The position numbers and the translations under genes are program-made. From NCBI GenBank assembly GCA_039881045.1, contig JAYWVB010000019.1, forward strand, positions 1-64,000: a stretch of 64,000 bases of DNA, read 5' to 3'. Origin of the DNA: Chaetomium olivaceum (Eukaryota > Ascomycota > Sordariomycetes > Sordariales > Chaetomiaceae). The notes under the pieces were generated by a model, which saw only the letters and a list, made by a program, of their open reading frames with translations, had not been told where the DNA came from and did no database searches. Each line of letters starts with the position of its first letter. Positions within the stretch are counted from its first letter, which is position 1. Below, piece by piece: positions 11,889 through 23,897 of this stretch.

Positions 11889-13358
11889 TCAGACTCGCAC
11901 CATACCAATCGACCGCAACAGCTGCTTCTCCCTTTCCGCCTCGACCAGTCCCCAGATAAAAAGACGCGGCAGGTTCGAGATATCCTCATCCTCTCCTTCA
12001 AGAATAAGGTCGGCCGTGTCTAGGTAGCTCTGTTCAACCATGTCAGCTGACCCGTCGTAATCCTGGGATTTACCCTAGACTAGCAAGAACATCACTGCTT
12101 TGGAAAGGTGTCGAGGGTGTCGGGGTTGCGGCGGGAGAGTAAAGGTAGTGGCAACATAAACATACCATGACAAAAGCATTCCAGGTCTCCCTCTCATCCA
12201 CCGTGGCCTGCAGCGGTTTGGGGAGATACGGGTCGTTCAGCCTAGCCGCCTCGATCGCCTGTGCAACGCCGGCCTTGTCCATCGTGATCGGTTGTACTTG
12301 GTCGAAGTCCAGCACCCAGAGCTTCGTCTCGGAAACCTCGCGGAAGAGGTCCTCTGTCCGCCTTGAAGGTGGGCCGGTGTATGACAGTGGTTTTACACTC
12401 CTGCCAGCAATGTCAGTGGTGCTTTTCTCCTCTAGGTTGGGTTTAGGAATAGACTAGAGCGGGCAGCAACGGTTACGGTGACGGGGGGAAACTGTACCAG
12501 AGCTTGCTGGGGTCAACCGTGCGAGAGACTGTCTTGTGTGAGCTGCCCAGCACAAACTCCACGTCCCGGGCGTCCGTTTCGGCGGCCCAGTGGAGAAGCG
12601 CCAGGGCCATGCCCATCCTGCGCGCCATAATCCTGATGTCAAGCTGGAGCTCTATCATGTGGTTAAGATGCATCTTGAAGTTTCTTAACGAGAAGAACCG
12701 TTGGTGGCTCTTGCCTCCGTTCGACCCGAGATAGATCCTCACCAGGCAGTCCTTGTTGGCGACATCGGCTCTGGCCTCCTCCTTGATGTGCTCCGCGCAG
12801 TACTTGTCAATAAGCAGAGTCCGGACACGCTCGGGAAGCGGCAAGATGCGTTCTGTAACCAGTGCGCTCGTGGGGGTGGCATGTCCGCTGAGCTGCTTCG
12901 GCAAGGCCGGGGTGCTGGGTGAAAAACTGCGACTCGTTGGGGGGCGCAAAGTAATGGCAGGCCGGGATGCTGACCTCGTCACACTCCCACAGTTCGAAGC
13001 ACTGGGCGATCTTAGCATGCCTGAGGTAGTCATTCCACAGCACCTTGTGGCACTTGGTCTTGGACAGCTTGATCGCGTAGGGCTTCCCCGGTTGAGCAAA
13101 GACGGCGCCACAGGTACCTGCGCCGATCTTGGTAAAGGGCTCGTCACTCTGCGCTTTGGCGTAGACAGGGGTCAGGCGGTTGAAGGAGAGTAGGCGGTTC
13201 AATTCCAACTCGACAGAGCCGAGATCGGAACTAGAGAGACCGGAATCCGTGTCTGATCCAGGCTCGACAAGGCCGAGCCGTTCCATGTCTGATATGAGCA
13301 TGAACTCGAGACCGGGGTCACCGCCGGGGCGTCGTAGCCTGCGACTGAGGGTAACCAT
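11889..13358 (-). CDS. DUF3669 domain protein
   Basis: Fungal family of unknown function, often annotated as zinc-finger or kinase-like. The family blocks appear in order from the start at 13358: IGAGTCGAVFAQ followed by YAIKLSK (reminiscent of a kinase Gly-loop and lysine), a WNDY..H.KIAQCFE block, TERILPLPE, NKDCLVRIYLG, FFSLRNFKMHLNHM, LHWAAETDARDVEFVLG, then LWVLDFDQVQPITMD and NDPYLPKPL. The last exon is 11889-12029, joined by an intron at 12030-12165 (GTATGT..CAG). A second intron lies at about 12430-12470. The frame shifts near 12910 (between GLAEA and the TERILPLPE segment). The second intron junction is also one base out next to a six-C run at about 12485. Both look like single-base errors. 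Catalytic activity is not shown. Confidence 0.8.
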
Positions 13359-14136
13359 GGCGCTTGGTATTGTGAGGGATTCGTACGCTTAGGGACACGC
13401 GGATAATCGGATGAGTGAAGACGGCGGAGGGTTGGCGGTATTTGTCTGTAGTGCGTTGAGCGGGCTTGGTTGGTATGCGCCTCTCCCTCTGTGAAGCGCC
13501 TTCCTGTCCATATTTGGAATGGAAGTGGTCTGCCGCGGGGAGAAGCTGAGAATTGGAAGTGACGATGTCTCTGCTTGGACAGTGACCAACCCTTTCCTCG
13601 AGGGCGAGCACCGTCCAAACTCCCACCGTAATTATCACTGCACGGTTTCCGAAACGTTAACGAGGGTAGCCCCAAAGATACCGGCACTAGTCTGAAGTCA
13701 ATGAGCACTTGCAGTAGGTCATTGTTAGAACAGGAAACAATAGGGGGGAAGTCCAGCCCCATCTTCGCCGATGCCAGATCCTCCCCCCTCCTCGTCCAAA
13801 CCTCCCATCCGCGTTTTTAGTTGGCTATATGATGCACCGGCATTAAGGGGGGGTGTATAAAGTGAGGACTAAACGAAGCACCTCCGATTCTTATGACCAG
13901 GTGGATGCAATATCATGGCCATTAAAAATGTCTCCTCCGTTCCTGGCTCTCGGAGGTGTCTTGGACAACGGATCCCGTCATCTCGCGCAACCGATCAAGC
14001 AGAGATAAGAGCGCAAACGAGACATAGCAGGGAGCTGTGGATTGTGCACAACAAGGCGATTCAAATGTTTAGAAAATTTGTCTAATTCATCGTGCACAGT
14101 TATAAGCCGGGGCCCCGTTGACCACGCACACTGCAA
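13359..14136. other. Spacer, promoter side of DUF3669 gene
   Basis: No gene supported. Open frames here are short and lack motifs. It should hold the DUF3669 promoter and the 3' UTR of the small membrane-protein gene. Confidence 0.55.
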
Positions 14137-14612
14137 TCATGGCTCCTCTGGCTTTTCTGATGCCGCCTTTTGTGCCCTTTCGTGTTCAATGATCTGCTTG
14201 CTCCAGCTGTCACGGACCAGTCAGCTTTGTCCGTAGACCCAAAATATCCCGGCACGTACTTTCTGCTTGGGTAGAAGCGACCAGGCTCGGGCATCTTGTG
14301 GCGGTATTCCCTGTCGGCGCTCAACTTCCATACGAGCGCTGTGATGCCGAAGATGACGACGCCAAACACAGCCGTGTTGGCCTTCCAGTTTGCTGGCTGG
14401 GCATACCAGCCACCAGCCGGAGACCAGATGTGCTTGGGGTAGCTAAAAAGAGGGAACCGGTCAGGTCATGTATTCGGAAGGCGATGCGTTCATTGTTCAG
14501 TTCGAGGATTCGAGGTCGGAGACTCACGGGACCTTTCCGCCGCCGCCCTATGTCGGGAATAATAATGTCAGTTAAGGTCAGACAATTGCGTGTGGAAAGC
14601 ATCAATTACCAT
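14137..14612 (-). CDS. Small one-helix membrane protein, probably mitochondrial (possible complex I accessory subunit)
   Basis: A 91-residue protein assembled from four exons: 14610-14612 (the ATG alone), 14528-14547 (20 nt), 14260-14442 and 14137-14206. Introns have GTAATT/GTGAGT/GTACGT donors and TAG/CAG acceptors, and all phases agree. The protein begins MGGGGKVPYPKHIWSPAGGW, has one hydrophobic helix (AVFGVVIFGITALVW), then a charged tail with EYRHKMPEPGRFYPSR and an Ala/Glu-rich end. The size, the single helix and the lack of a cleavable signal resemble accessory subunits of respiratory complexes. Complex I membership is only an impression from family resemblance. It diverges from the mitoribosomal L3 gene across about 530 bp. 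Confidence 0.75.
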
Positions 14613-15142
14613 TGTGATGTAGTTGTGTGGGAGACGTGGATTGACTTTGGGGTTGACGTTGAAGCTGGTGTTGCTTGTCGATTGCTGCGACGTCTAGGAA
14701 GCCAATCAATCGTTGGCGTTGCGAAGATGGAGAGTTGTAATTTACCGTACACATTGGTGGTGGTTACAAACCCCATACGAGCTAGTGTAACTATTCGTCC
14801 CGCCCTACATACAGATTCGTTACAGCCGAGACCAGATAACCGTGCCAAGCCTACCTATTATGTCAGCCAGCCCGCCCGCCACAACCCCTGTCCAATGGCT
14901 TGGAGCTGCTGGATTCTGGAGAACTTTTTTTCGTCTTTGGGCGATTTGGGAGGAAGAAGGGAAACTACACGCGACCGTCAGACCACCACCAACCCATTCA
15001 TTGCGACCTCCTCTCTGTCCAAGGCCGGGTCCCACGGCTGCGTTCACTGGGGCAACTGCCACAACTCCCACAACCCAAATCGACCTCTTCCCCCAACATA
15101 CCCCTCAATAATCCGCCCCATGAAGAGGTTACGAATCGATCG
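14613..15142. other. Divergent promoter region, small membrane protein / mitoribosomal L3
   Basis: About 530 bases between two start codons facing away from each other. No named motif can be supported, but it is positioned to serve both genes, each with a likely mitochondrial product. Confidence 0.55.
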
Positions 15143-16386
15143 ATGGACGGGCCAATTGCTCCTGGCTCGCTCCGGAGCCTCCCCGGCTTCCACTCCCCGG
15201 CCGCCGCCCTCCGGTCTTCCGCAGTTTCCAGATGCACCGCCGTGCGCAGTCAGTCAACGATCGCCGTGCCCCAGATACCCAAGGAAGACGATCACTATGA
15301 CGGGACAGACCACACCCGCTTCCCCCCTCTCGAGCAACTACCCCCCCGAGCCACAAGTCTACCCTCACCACCGCCCGAGCGGGCGCTACAGTCGGCGAAA
15401 CTGGCCGCCCTGCACGCCCGTCTATCTCTCCCAGAACGGCTACCCCTCCAGACCCTCGCTCGGGCCCTGGTCGACGCCTCGGCCGACGAAAACCCGCAGT
15501 TCAACAATACCAACCTCGCCTTCATCGGCCAGTCCCTCATCAACTACCACGTCGCCGAGTGGATTATGTGCCGCTACCCGCGCCTGCCCATGGGCATCCT
15601 GTACGCTGCCATGAAGGGCTATGCGGGCCCCACCTCCCTACACCACGTTACCCGCTCTTGGGGTGTGGAGCACGCCGCCGTACCCGGTGGCGAGGTCGAC
15701 CCGGGTCTCCTGCAATTCTCGATGCACAAGCCGGGCGACGCCGTCGTCGGGTTCGGGTACCGGCGAGCCGAGGCGGACGGGCTGAAGAAGCACAAGTGGC
15801 GCCACGGATGAGCAGCCGCGTGGTGTTCGACGACGACTTCGGCGAGGTGGTGGACGCGGAGGAGGCCAAAGACGAGCTGCGGTTGCGGGCCGACGCCGAG
15901 TACGGCAACGAGTACACGCGGTCGCTGGCCGAGAAGGCCTACGCGACCTGCGCGCGGGCCGTCACGGGCGCCATCTACGCGCACGCCGGCCGGGAGCGGG
16001 CCAAGGCCTTCATCCAGGCGCACGTGCTCTCGCGCACGCTGGACCTGTCGAGGCTGTTCGCCTTCAAGGCGCCCACGCGCGAGCTGTCGATGCTCTGCGC
16101 GCGCGAGGACTTCGAGCCGCCCGTGGCGCGCCTGCTGTCCGAGACGGGCCGCGCCTCGCGCACCCCCGTCTTCGTCGTCGGCATCTTCTCGGGCAAGGAC
16201 AAGCTCGGCGAGGCCGCCGGGGCCAACCTCGAGCACGCCCGCACCAAGGCCGCCATGAACGCCCTCAAGAGCTGGTACCTGTACAGCCCCGGCGAGGGCG
16301 TGCGCGTGCCCAGCGACGTCCTGGCCGAGGACGCCCCGCCCTGGGAGCCCGTCTACATCGACATGGGCGAGATTATTGGACGCTAA
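15143..16386 (+). CDS. mrpl3: Mitochondrial large-subunit ribosomal protein mL44 (MRPL3, RNase III-like)
   Basis: Component of the mitochondrial 54S subunit with a catalytically altered RNase III fold and a dsRNA-binding domain. The N terminus from ATG 15143 is Arg/Ser/Ala-rich with few acids, as expected of a mitochondrial presequence. The RNase III-like region follows (LAFIGQSLINYHVAEWIMCRYPRLP), with a duplication-type segment FGYRRAEADGLK..HKW. After 15809 the frame changes. The second part, beginning MSSRVVFDDDFGEVV, continues the family sequence through LAEKAYATCARAVTGAIY to a dsRBD-like end (VVGIFSGKDKLGEAAG, ARTKAAMNALK). The junction CACGGATGAG lacks one base compared with a continuous HGMSSR reading. 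About 414 residues if joined, a normal length. No intron is needed. Confidence 0.88.
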
Positions 16387-16888
16387 AGGAAACACTCTGA
16401 ACAAAAAAGAGAGAGAAAGCCCAGCCTTTGTCAGGTATCCCAAACAGGGGGGGCTAGGTAGGCCCAGCAGCTTGAGGATGGGGACTGGGTGGGCTACTGT
16501 ACCTCTTCGCTCCTTTATCCGAGAGGGTTCGCCGAGCAAATACTCCTTCACTCCGGTGTGTCTTCGGGGGATGGCGAGAGAGAGAGAGATAGATGTATTG
16601 TACATTTAGCACATCCATCCGGGCCGGCGAGCACAAAAAAGGCACGGCTTCCCGGCCGGTGATCATTTGGGAGGAGTTGGGCAAGGACGGGATAACGAAC
16701 CTCAGCCGTGTCAGTGTAGTGTATGTATAGTATTTTGCCACACAACGGGCTCCAATGTAGAAAAAAGCCATATATACGAGTATGCATGCTTCTTTCAAAC
16801 CGTCAGTCATATATTATCCAATGATCATAGTTACCCCATCCCTCACATCACATCATAACCCCCCTGCAAAACTACCCCGGCAACCTAA
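16387..16888. other. Convergent 3' spacer
   Basis: Between the 3' ends of the L3m (+) and phospholipase (-) genes. It contains a (GA)n run near 16575 and no gene. Confidence 0.6.
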
Positions 16889-19372
16889 CTAACTAAAGTG
16901 GTCGCCCTCCCCCAAGCCACTCACATCCCCTCTCCTGACCAGCCTCCGCAACTCGGCCCTCTCGGCCCGCCGCTCGCGCTCCAGCCGCCTCTTCTTCTTG
17001 CGCTCGTAAACAGCGCGCACCGTAGCACGGATCTGGTCGCGGCCTTCGGCGTAGTTGGCGCGGGCGAGCGCGATGACCTCGTCGATCTGCGGGGGGGTGT
17101 AGACAAAGTTCCACGTGCTCATGTAGTCGGAGACGGCGACGTCGACGCCCGGCGCCGCGCGGTCGTTGGCCAGGAAGGGCAGGTACACGACGGCGATGCC
17201 CGCGTCCGGGTGCGTCAGCCGCCACGTCGAGGCGTCGTCTACGGGCGGCGGCGGTGGGTCCGTGGTTGAGCGCTCTTGGGTGGTGCCTACCCACACCGTG
17301 CAGTACCCCAGCTCGTGGGCGGCTTCTGATTGCCTCTGGGACTCGGGCTTCATGGGCTGTGAGCCGGGGGGCTTGGGCGGTCCATGTGCGGAGCTTGCTG
17401 CGCTGCTGGTTCGTTCCGGGTGGCGGGCTGCTTGGTCAGTTTTGGCCTGGCTGATCTTGCCTTCCGCCTCGGCGGTCGAGTGGGCTTGCGCTTGTTCGAG
17501 CTCTGAAGCGGTGACGGAGGGCGAGGCGGACTTGGGCCAGCCGGCTCCCACCGGCCAGCCTTTGATGTTCCGCTGGCGGGCGTAACCTTCGGCGACCGAG
17601 AGCCAATTGTCCGTCTTGATGTCGGCCGAGGCGTCGAATGCCAGAATGATGTCGACGTCTCTTCCGGGACGGAGGAGCGGGTAAATGGGGAGGTTGTTGG
17701 ACATGCCCGCGTCCATGAGCTGGAGGTATTCGTTATCGTAGACCCCTTGTGGTACCGTTCCGGGGAGCTGACCGTACATTCCGTGGACAAAGTTGGGGAC
17801 GCTAGGCGGTTCGATAGGATGGACTTTGCTCAGGTCTTTGTTGTGCCCCCATATCAGGTCATCGAGCCTGGAAGCCGGTGAGACTTTTGATGATGGGTCT
17901 GACCTCGCGGTAGTAATGGCTCAGAGTGGCACAAAACGCACTTCCAAAAGTTCCCAAGAGAAAGGGTAGGCGGGTCTCGGGGAGACGAAAGCCCGTAGTT
18001 GAAGGCAAGTCAGAACCATTCTTGAACTTGCGTCCCATGGCCCAGGTGGGGATACCGGCCGAGAATTCCTCGCAGAAGAACTCGTACGGAGTGATCTCAA
18101 ACCACTGGAACCATGCTTCCCTTTTAGCCCTGTCCTTCGCCTCCTCGCTCAAAGAACCCGGGCCGCCGTAGTCGGGCGAGTCCAGCTCCGGTATCTCGTG
18201 CCGCACGGGGTAGATAGGCGGGTTCTGCCCATACTTCATGTATTCCCGCTGATTCGATAGCTTGAAGTCTTTCTCGTTAACCGCTAACTCCCCCTTTGGA
18301 ACCAAAAGCCTTGCTGCTAGAAGCATGCCGTAGGCATCGACAAGTCCGAATTGAGAATGGGGATCGCCCTTGAGCTTTTCACCAGGCCACTGAACAAGTA
18401 CTTGTTCGGGGCGACGTCGTCAGTGCGGCAAAGGCAACCGGTGGGTAGGCGATGTGGGTACCAAGACGTGCCTTAAGGTGGTCGATGGCGTTGTGGAAGT
18501 TCGCTCCGGTCACTGACGAGTAGTAGAGGGACTGTAGCCAACAAGAGCCGTCACCCCTGACATGTACGTCGCGCAGTCAAAGAGCCCATCCTCCGCTGTT
18601 GCGAGGAACGAGCCTGTCCCAGCAACCAAGGCCCTGAGACCGCCGCCGGAACCGCACATAGCAATGGTAGGGACGTCATCCGGATGAATATCTCTCTCTG
18701 CAACTCCTAAAAATCGCGCCAGCGCAGGTACGATCATCTTCCGCCGCCGCTCCAGGAAGATCTTTCCTCGTCGCAAAGGTCTCCGACACGCGAACCTTGG
18801 CCGAGTACTGGATCTGGGTGCGTAAAGGGATCGTGTGCCTCCTGCCATATTTCAGCCGCTAATGACCCAGGCGCCATGTCCATCTCGCGCTGCAGCTTCC
18901 TGACATAGCCGGGAACGAGCTTGGCCCATTCCGGCATGATCAGGTCGACAACCCTGTCAGAAAGCCCGTCCGTTGAGGGCACAAACGAGAGGCCGCTGAA
19001 GTTTCGTGAGAACTTGGCCCATGCGCTCTGGTCCTCACCCGAGGTCGCCCCGTCGTCATCGTTGGGGTTTCCGGGGGCCAGCTTCGCCCGGGAGTCGGTA
19101 TGCTGCAAGGCATCAGTCGGGGATAGCCACAACGCAAGCAATGCGCCAGTGAGCGTCACCGATATCAGCTTAGTAGCGCGCACCTTCGACCGCTGCCGCC
19201 GGGACGACAAGAAGAGGCAACGCCGCGGGGGTTGCCGATCGAAAGAGAGCCCAACCCCATTATTTACTAGCTGCGGCCGGGTTCTTGTCGTAATAAAACT
19301 TGTTTGTCTCTGCGAGTAGACCGGAACTTTGAGACGGTTGAGCCGTATAATATTTCCGCGATGTAAAGCCAT
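16889..19372 (-). CDS. Cytosolic phospholipase A2-like / lysophospholipase catalytic domain protein
   Basis: Hydrolyses acyl ester bonds of phospholipids using a Ser/Asp dyad. The nucleophile motif appears as CGSGGGLRALVAGTGSF (about 18620-18670). The Asp-bearing segment LMDAGMSNNLPIYPLL lies near 17690-17730, followed by DIILAFDASADI. The N terminus is basic with one hydrophobic stretch (LISVTLTGALLALWL, about 19115-19165), suggesting membrane or organelle targeting. The start at 19372 is plausible but not certain. The frame breaks at least four times in conserved parts: about 18785, 18557 (before a CWLQSLYYSS-like segment), 18415 and 18380. Each needs one base to restore a continuous reading. 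The C-terminal third (16889-17779) is uninterrupted and ends in an Arg/Glu-rich helix. The broken state is more likely sequence error than decay, because all segments remain conserved. Confidence 0.82.
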
Positions 19373-21663
19373 CGCAGCCGTGGTAGTGGTAGTGTAGAGT
19401 GGTCGTGATCGTGATCGTGATCGTGATCGTGGTTGCCGTGATGGTTGGGTTGGAGTCGTGGAGAGCCAAATGTAGGACGAGTTTCACTATCGGTGACCTC
19501 CAATTACCCTTGAAACTGTGCTGATTATCATGGTCGGCATATCTGGTTGCCCCCAAGTCGGCGCTCCCCCGCTGGCGCGATTTCGTAAGGAGAAGCGGTC
19601 TCGGGCCGCGAAGCTGGAAGCTTCCCGTTCCTAAAGTTACATCATCGCTCGCGGCTGTGTGTGGGGCAGGAGGAGGGCAATAACGGAACTGCCAAGGTCC
19701 CGCTGCGTCAAGAATCAGGCCAGGATTGTCAGGGACACTGTGGGGCGTTGGGAAGTTCACCAGACTTGTCCACTCGGCCACTGACAGTGACTTTCCTTGT
19801 CGCTAACAATGACTTGCTGATCTATCGATATTTTTCCCCTTTCGTAAAAGAGAGATCGAGGTTCTCAAGTGCACTGGCACCGAACCCAGTCCGCCGAGCC
19901 CTGACGTGCCTGACAAGAAAGCTGATGGCGAACACCAATCACAAACAGCGCCCAGATACTTTATTCGCAGCTCAACTCCCATCCCTCATCCTCGGCTTCG
20001 AGTATTGACGGTTCTTGAGGTCGCGCGAAGAATAGCGGTTCGCGGTAGGATTAAATATGACGGGAAGGGAAATTGGAGAAATGCTTGCATGGCGCCGGCC
20101 GATTTTCCTGCAATTTCAGTTGTGCTCTTGTCAAACTGACGATCGCACGCTGAATTGGATGGATGCACGGCTTCCGGCTGGCTTGACTGGCCTGGGCAAA
20201 TTGTTTGCAGAGAAACACTGTTTTAAAGTTAACCTTTGCGCGGCCGGCGACAGCGCCCAAGTTGAAACATTGTTTTTTCCAATGGAGCCCTGACTGGGAT
20301 CGGGTGCAGTTGAAACAAATCCATCTTGAGGCTCAGTCCTGCAGAACCGGGGCGCAGGCTATTTAAATAGTTAACGACCCTCACTCGGATTCGAGCCTCA
20401 ACATGGACGGACGACAACGACCCAGCACCCTGAATAAGGAATACCCGTGGCGTGGCCGCAATCGCGGTGCTTTATGGACCTTGTTAATTATCTGGTATAC
20501 GGAATAACTATCAACAGCTGCACCAACGGGGAGCCTCCTCGAATCTGTAAACATTGGCAACGCCGGGAGTGGGGTGAAAGCCGGTCGCATCATGAGAGAC
20601 GTCAGAAGTCTCGGCTGGTCCTTTTTTGGCAATCTGTGGTGGATTTGCTGTAGCCTGCCCGGTTGGTGCTCGTATAACCAGTACAGATTACGTCCATCCC
20701 ACGCAATGGATGGCCGTGCCTCGGTTTTTAAGTGCCCCTCTTCTCGTGATATGCACAGCCGGAGGGCGCAATCGGCCCACCAGAGTCTCACTCGCAGCCT
20801 GTGGTTGGAACGAAGGTATTTCGAGTTGACGCATGGAGTCTTAGGTTGCTGTTCCGTGGTCTCGCTGGTCTCGCTGGGCATTCCATTCGCATCCATCCTC
20901 AGGCTGCGATTCTCCCGACCAAGCAAGCCATCCACACCCTTCTAGCCAATCATAGGACCTGGTCTGCCCCGGACCCCAGTCGTTAATCTGTCGCGAGCAG
21001 GCCCCTGCGCTCGACTCCCGCAAAGCGTGGGTGCCCAGCACTGCAACCCCTTTTGCTCAAAGCAGCCGGAGAGCTTAATCTCCCTGTTCGTCGCACCCTA
21101 AATTTTTCCCTTCGACGACCGCGACACGTTCACACCTTCGCATCCTCCTTTCGACATTTCCTCCTTCTCGACACTCTTTTCCCGTCGTACTTGTACGCCG
21201 CCTAGCGTTATCCTTCAGTGCCACACTGGGCACCCGTTACCCTTTAACACTCTATCCCCCTCTAGCGCCTTCGAGACGCGACGGCATCGAACCATCGATT
21301 TCTGACCCGGTACGTGATGAGATTCCCCCATGCCCAGGACATCCGCCGCACCTTTCGGCCTCTATGATTGCCGGGTTCTTCCCAGTTGCTGGAACTCCTT
21401 TCTGAATTCCTGCCTTGCTGGCATTTGGTGTCGAATCTTTTCGCCGGCTCGTCGCATCTTTTGAGCGCTGGGGTAGCTCCTGACACGACCTCGTTGGCCT
21501 GTTTTAAGCCTTTGGCTCCGTCCCATCTGGTGCAACTTGCAAACGCTGACTGAACAAGCGGAACCGAACTTGACTAACGTTCTTGCCATCTTTCAGACTC
21601 GTGCACCTTCCTCATTTCTCCTCTCGATACCTGCATCGATCGTTCTCTACAGCTCCTATCGCA
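19373..21663. other. Long divergent intergenic region (phospholipase / septin)
   Basis: No gene supported. It holds both promoters. The segment 21050-21660 is strongly C/T-rich with TTTCGAC/CTTCTCGAC words, as in leaders of highly expressed fungal genes. Small open frames on both strands overlap each other and show no motif. Confidence 0.6.
19403..19431 (+). repeat. CGTGAT hexanucleotide repeat
   Basis: About four and a half perfect copies of a six-base unit just upstream of the chosen phospholipase start. Confidence 0.9.
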
Positions 21664-23897
21664 ATGGGTAAGCACCTGCTCTCTATTCCTTTGCTCGTGA
21701 TGCCTGCGTTTGGGAGACGAATTGCAAATCGGATTCTGCCATGGGAAGTCGACAACATCCCTCCTTTCCTTCGTTCGAACCGACCAAGACAAATGACCTC
21801 GCCCCGGCCACTCTCACGCGTGCGGCTGCCCTCGCGCTTCCTTCGGTACTAGCATCGCTGCCTGTTATTTCGAGACCGCTGGAACGCCGCCCTTCGTTTC
21901 CATTTATCGTTTCTTGGGAACCAACCCGCCTTTCTTGGACGAGAATCATCATAGACATTCCATTACAGCCGGCACACCTTCACCGAGATGCATTTCTCTA
22001 CGATGGTTCAGAACGCTACTGCCAGGGTCCGTCCAAGGAGTATGCAGTTCGAAAAGAGTTCGGCCACCCCAGAGCCTAGGCCCCGCCGGGCTGCTTCCCG
22101 GATACTGGCACGAATCCCACCCCCGGCGCTCGGACGAGCAGCCTACCGTTGAGCAGCACCAAACAGTACATTTACACGCCGCCAATCCGTCACCATCGGA
22201 GTATGCTGGACGTGGAACGCATCCCGAAGCTCCCACTGGCCAAGCCGCTATCCTATGGCGAGCTTATGTCAACACCGCTGAGCCGGTCGTGGACATCATG
22301 CCACCGTCGAGGACCCCCGTTGACAGTCAGCCTCCGCGTGCTCCCACCACAGGATCTCGTTGCATTGCTAGTCTATCAATTTGAATGTCGATGATGCTAA
22401 CTCGTCTTTTCGCAGCTGCAAACGGTATTCCTACCAATTTCCCATCCCCTACCATGGCGATTCCAATTCCCCATGTCAAGCCTTCGTCGTCTGGATCGGA
22501 GGTTTCTCGCCAAGCTCCATCTGACATTGTGGCCGCAGCTCCCCCAGCTATGAGCGACAACAGGAACATCGTCCGCCGGAAGCTGACGGGCTACGTTGGC
22601 TTTGCCAACCTGCCCAATCAGTGGCACCGCAAGAGCGTCCGGAAAGGCTTCAACTTCAACGTCATGGTTGTCGGTAAGTGTCTCGAATGGGAACCCGAAG
22701 TATGATAGCACATTCTGACGATTGGACTCCCCACTCGCAGGTGAATCCGGCCTCGGCAAGTCGACTCTCGTCAACACACTCTTTAACACTTCGCTTTACC
22801 CGCCGAAGGAGCGCAAGGAGCCCAGCCTGGACATCATCCCGAAGACGGTTACTATCCAGTCCATCAGCGCGGATATTGAGGAGGCGGGCGTGCGTCTGCG
22901 GCTGACTGTGGTTGACACCCTGGCTTTGGCGACTTTGTCACAATGACGAGTCTTGGCGGCCCATTGTCGACAACATTGAACAGCGGTTCGATGCTTACCT
23001 AGATGCCGAGAACAAGGTCAACCGCATGAACATTGTCGATAACCGCATCCACGCTTGCGTCTTCTTCATCCAGCCGAGGCCACTCCCTGAAGCCCCTGGA
23101 TATCGAGGTCATGAAGCGCCTGCACACCAAGGTCAACTTGATTCCGGTTATTGCCAAGGCCGACACCCTCACTGACGAGGAGGTCGCTGCCTTCAAGGCT
23201 AGAGTATGTTTTGTCTCCTGTCGACTTTATTTTTCGTGTTGCGGAATGCTAATCGCCCCGTCTAGATTCTTGCCGACATCAAATACCACAAGGTTCAGAT
23301 CTTTGAGGGGCCGCGCTACGAGCTCGATGACGAGGAGACGATCGCCGAAAACAACGAGATCATGTCCAAGGTCCCCTTCGCCGTTGTTGGCGCTAACAAC
23401 GAGGTCACCAACGCCGATGGGCGCAAGGTCCGCGGTCGTAGCTATCCTTGGGGTGTCATCGAGGTGGATAACGAGGAGCACTGCGATTTCGTCAAGCTCC
23501 GCCAGATGCTCATCCGCACCCACATGGAGGAGCTCAAGGAGCACCCCAACACCCTCTACGAGAACTACCGGACAGACAAGTTGATCGCTATGGGCGTCTC
23601 GCAAGACCCGAGCGTTTTCAAGGAGGTCAACCCCGCCGTGAAGCAGGAGGAGAGCGCAACCTCCACGAGCAGAAGCTCGCCAAGATGGAGGCCGAGATGA
23701 AGATGGTCTTCCAACAGAAGGTGTCCGAGAAGGAATCCAAGCTGAAGCTCAGCGAGGAGGAACTCTATGCCCGCCATCGGGAGATGAAGGAGCAACTGGA
23801 GCGCCAACGGCTTGAGCTCGAGGAGAAGAAGTCGAGGATCGAGAGCGGACGGCCTCTGGAGAAGGAGCCCAAGAGGAAGGGGTTCTCTCTCCGATAA
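21664..23897 (+). CDS. cdc3: Septin, Cdc3/AspB type
   Basis: GTP-binding filament protein of septa and the cell cortex. Exon 1 carries only ATGG (21664-21667). A 748-nt intron with branch point TGCTAAC (22396) precedes exon 2 (22416-22673), then 22741-23203 and 23266-23897. Seen in order: basic region before the GTPase domain, G1 loop GESGLGKST, a G3 region, FFIQP, G4 IPVIAKADTLT, the septin unique element GRSYPWGVIEVDN, and a C-terminal coiled coil ending KRKGFSLR. At least four single-base deletions lie in conserved parts: about 22920 (DTPGFGD reads DTLALA), 22949, 23078 and 23653. Septins are essential or nearly so, hence consensus error is the best explanation. Subtype is judged from the N-terminal NGIPTNFP and the tail. 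Confidence 0.92.

Noticed and set aside
15619..16605. 328-codon minus-strand open frame
   Set aside because: Antisense shadow of mitoribosomal L3; biased composition only.
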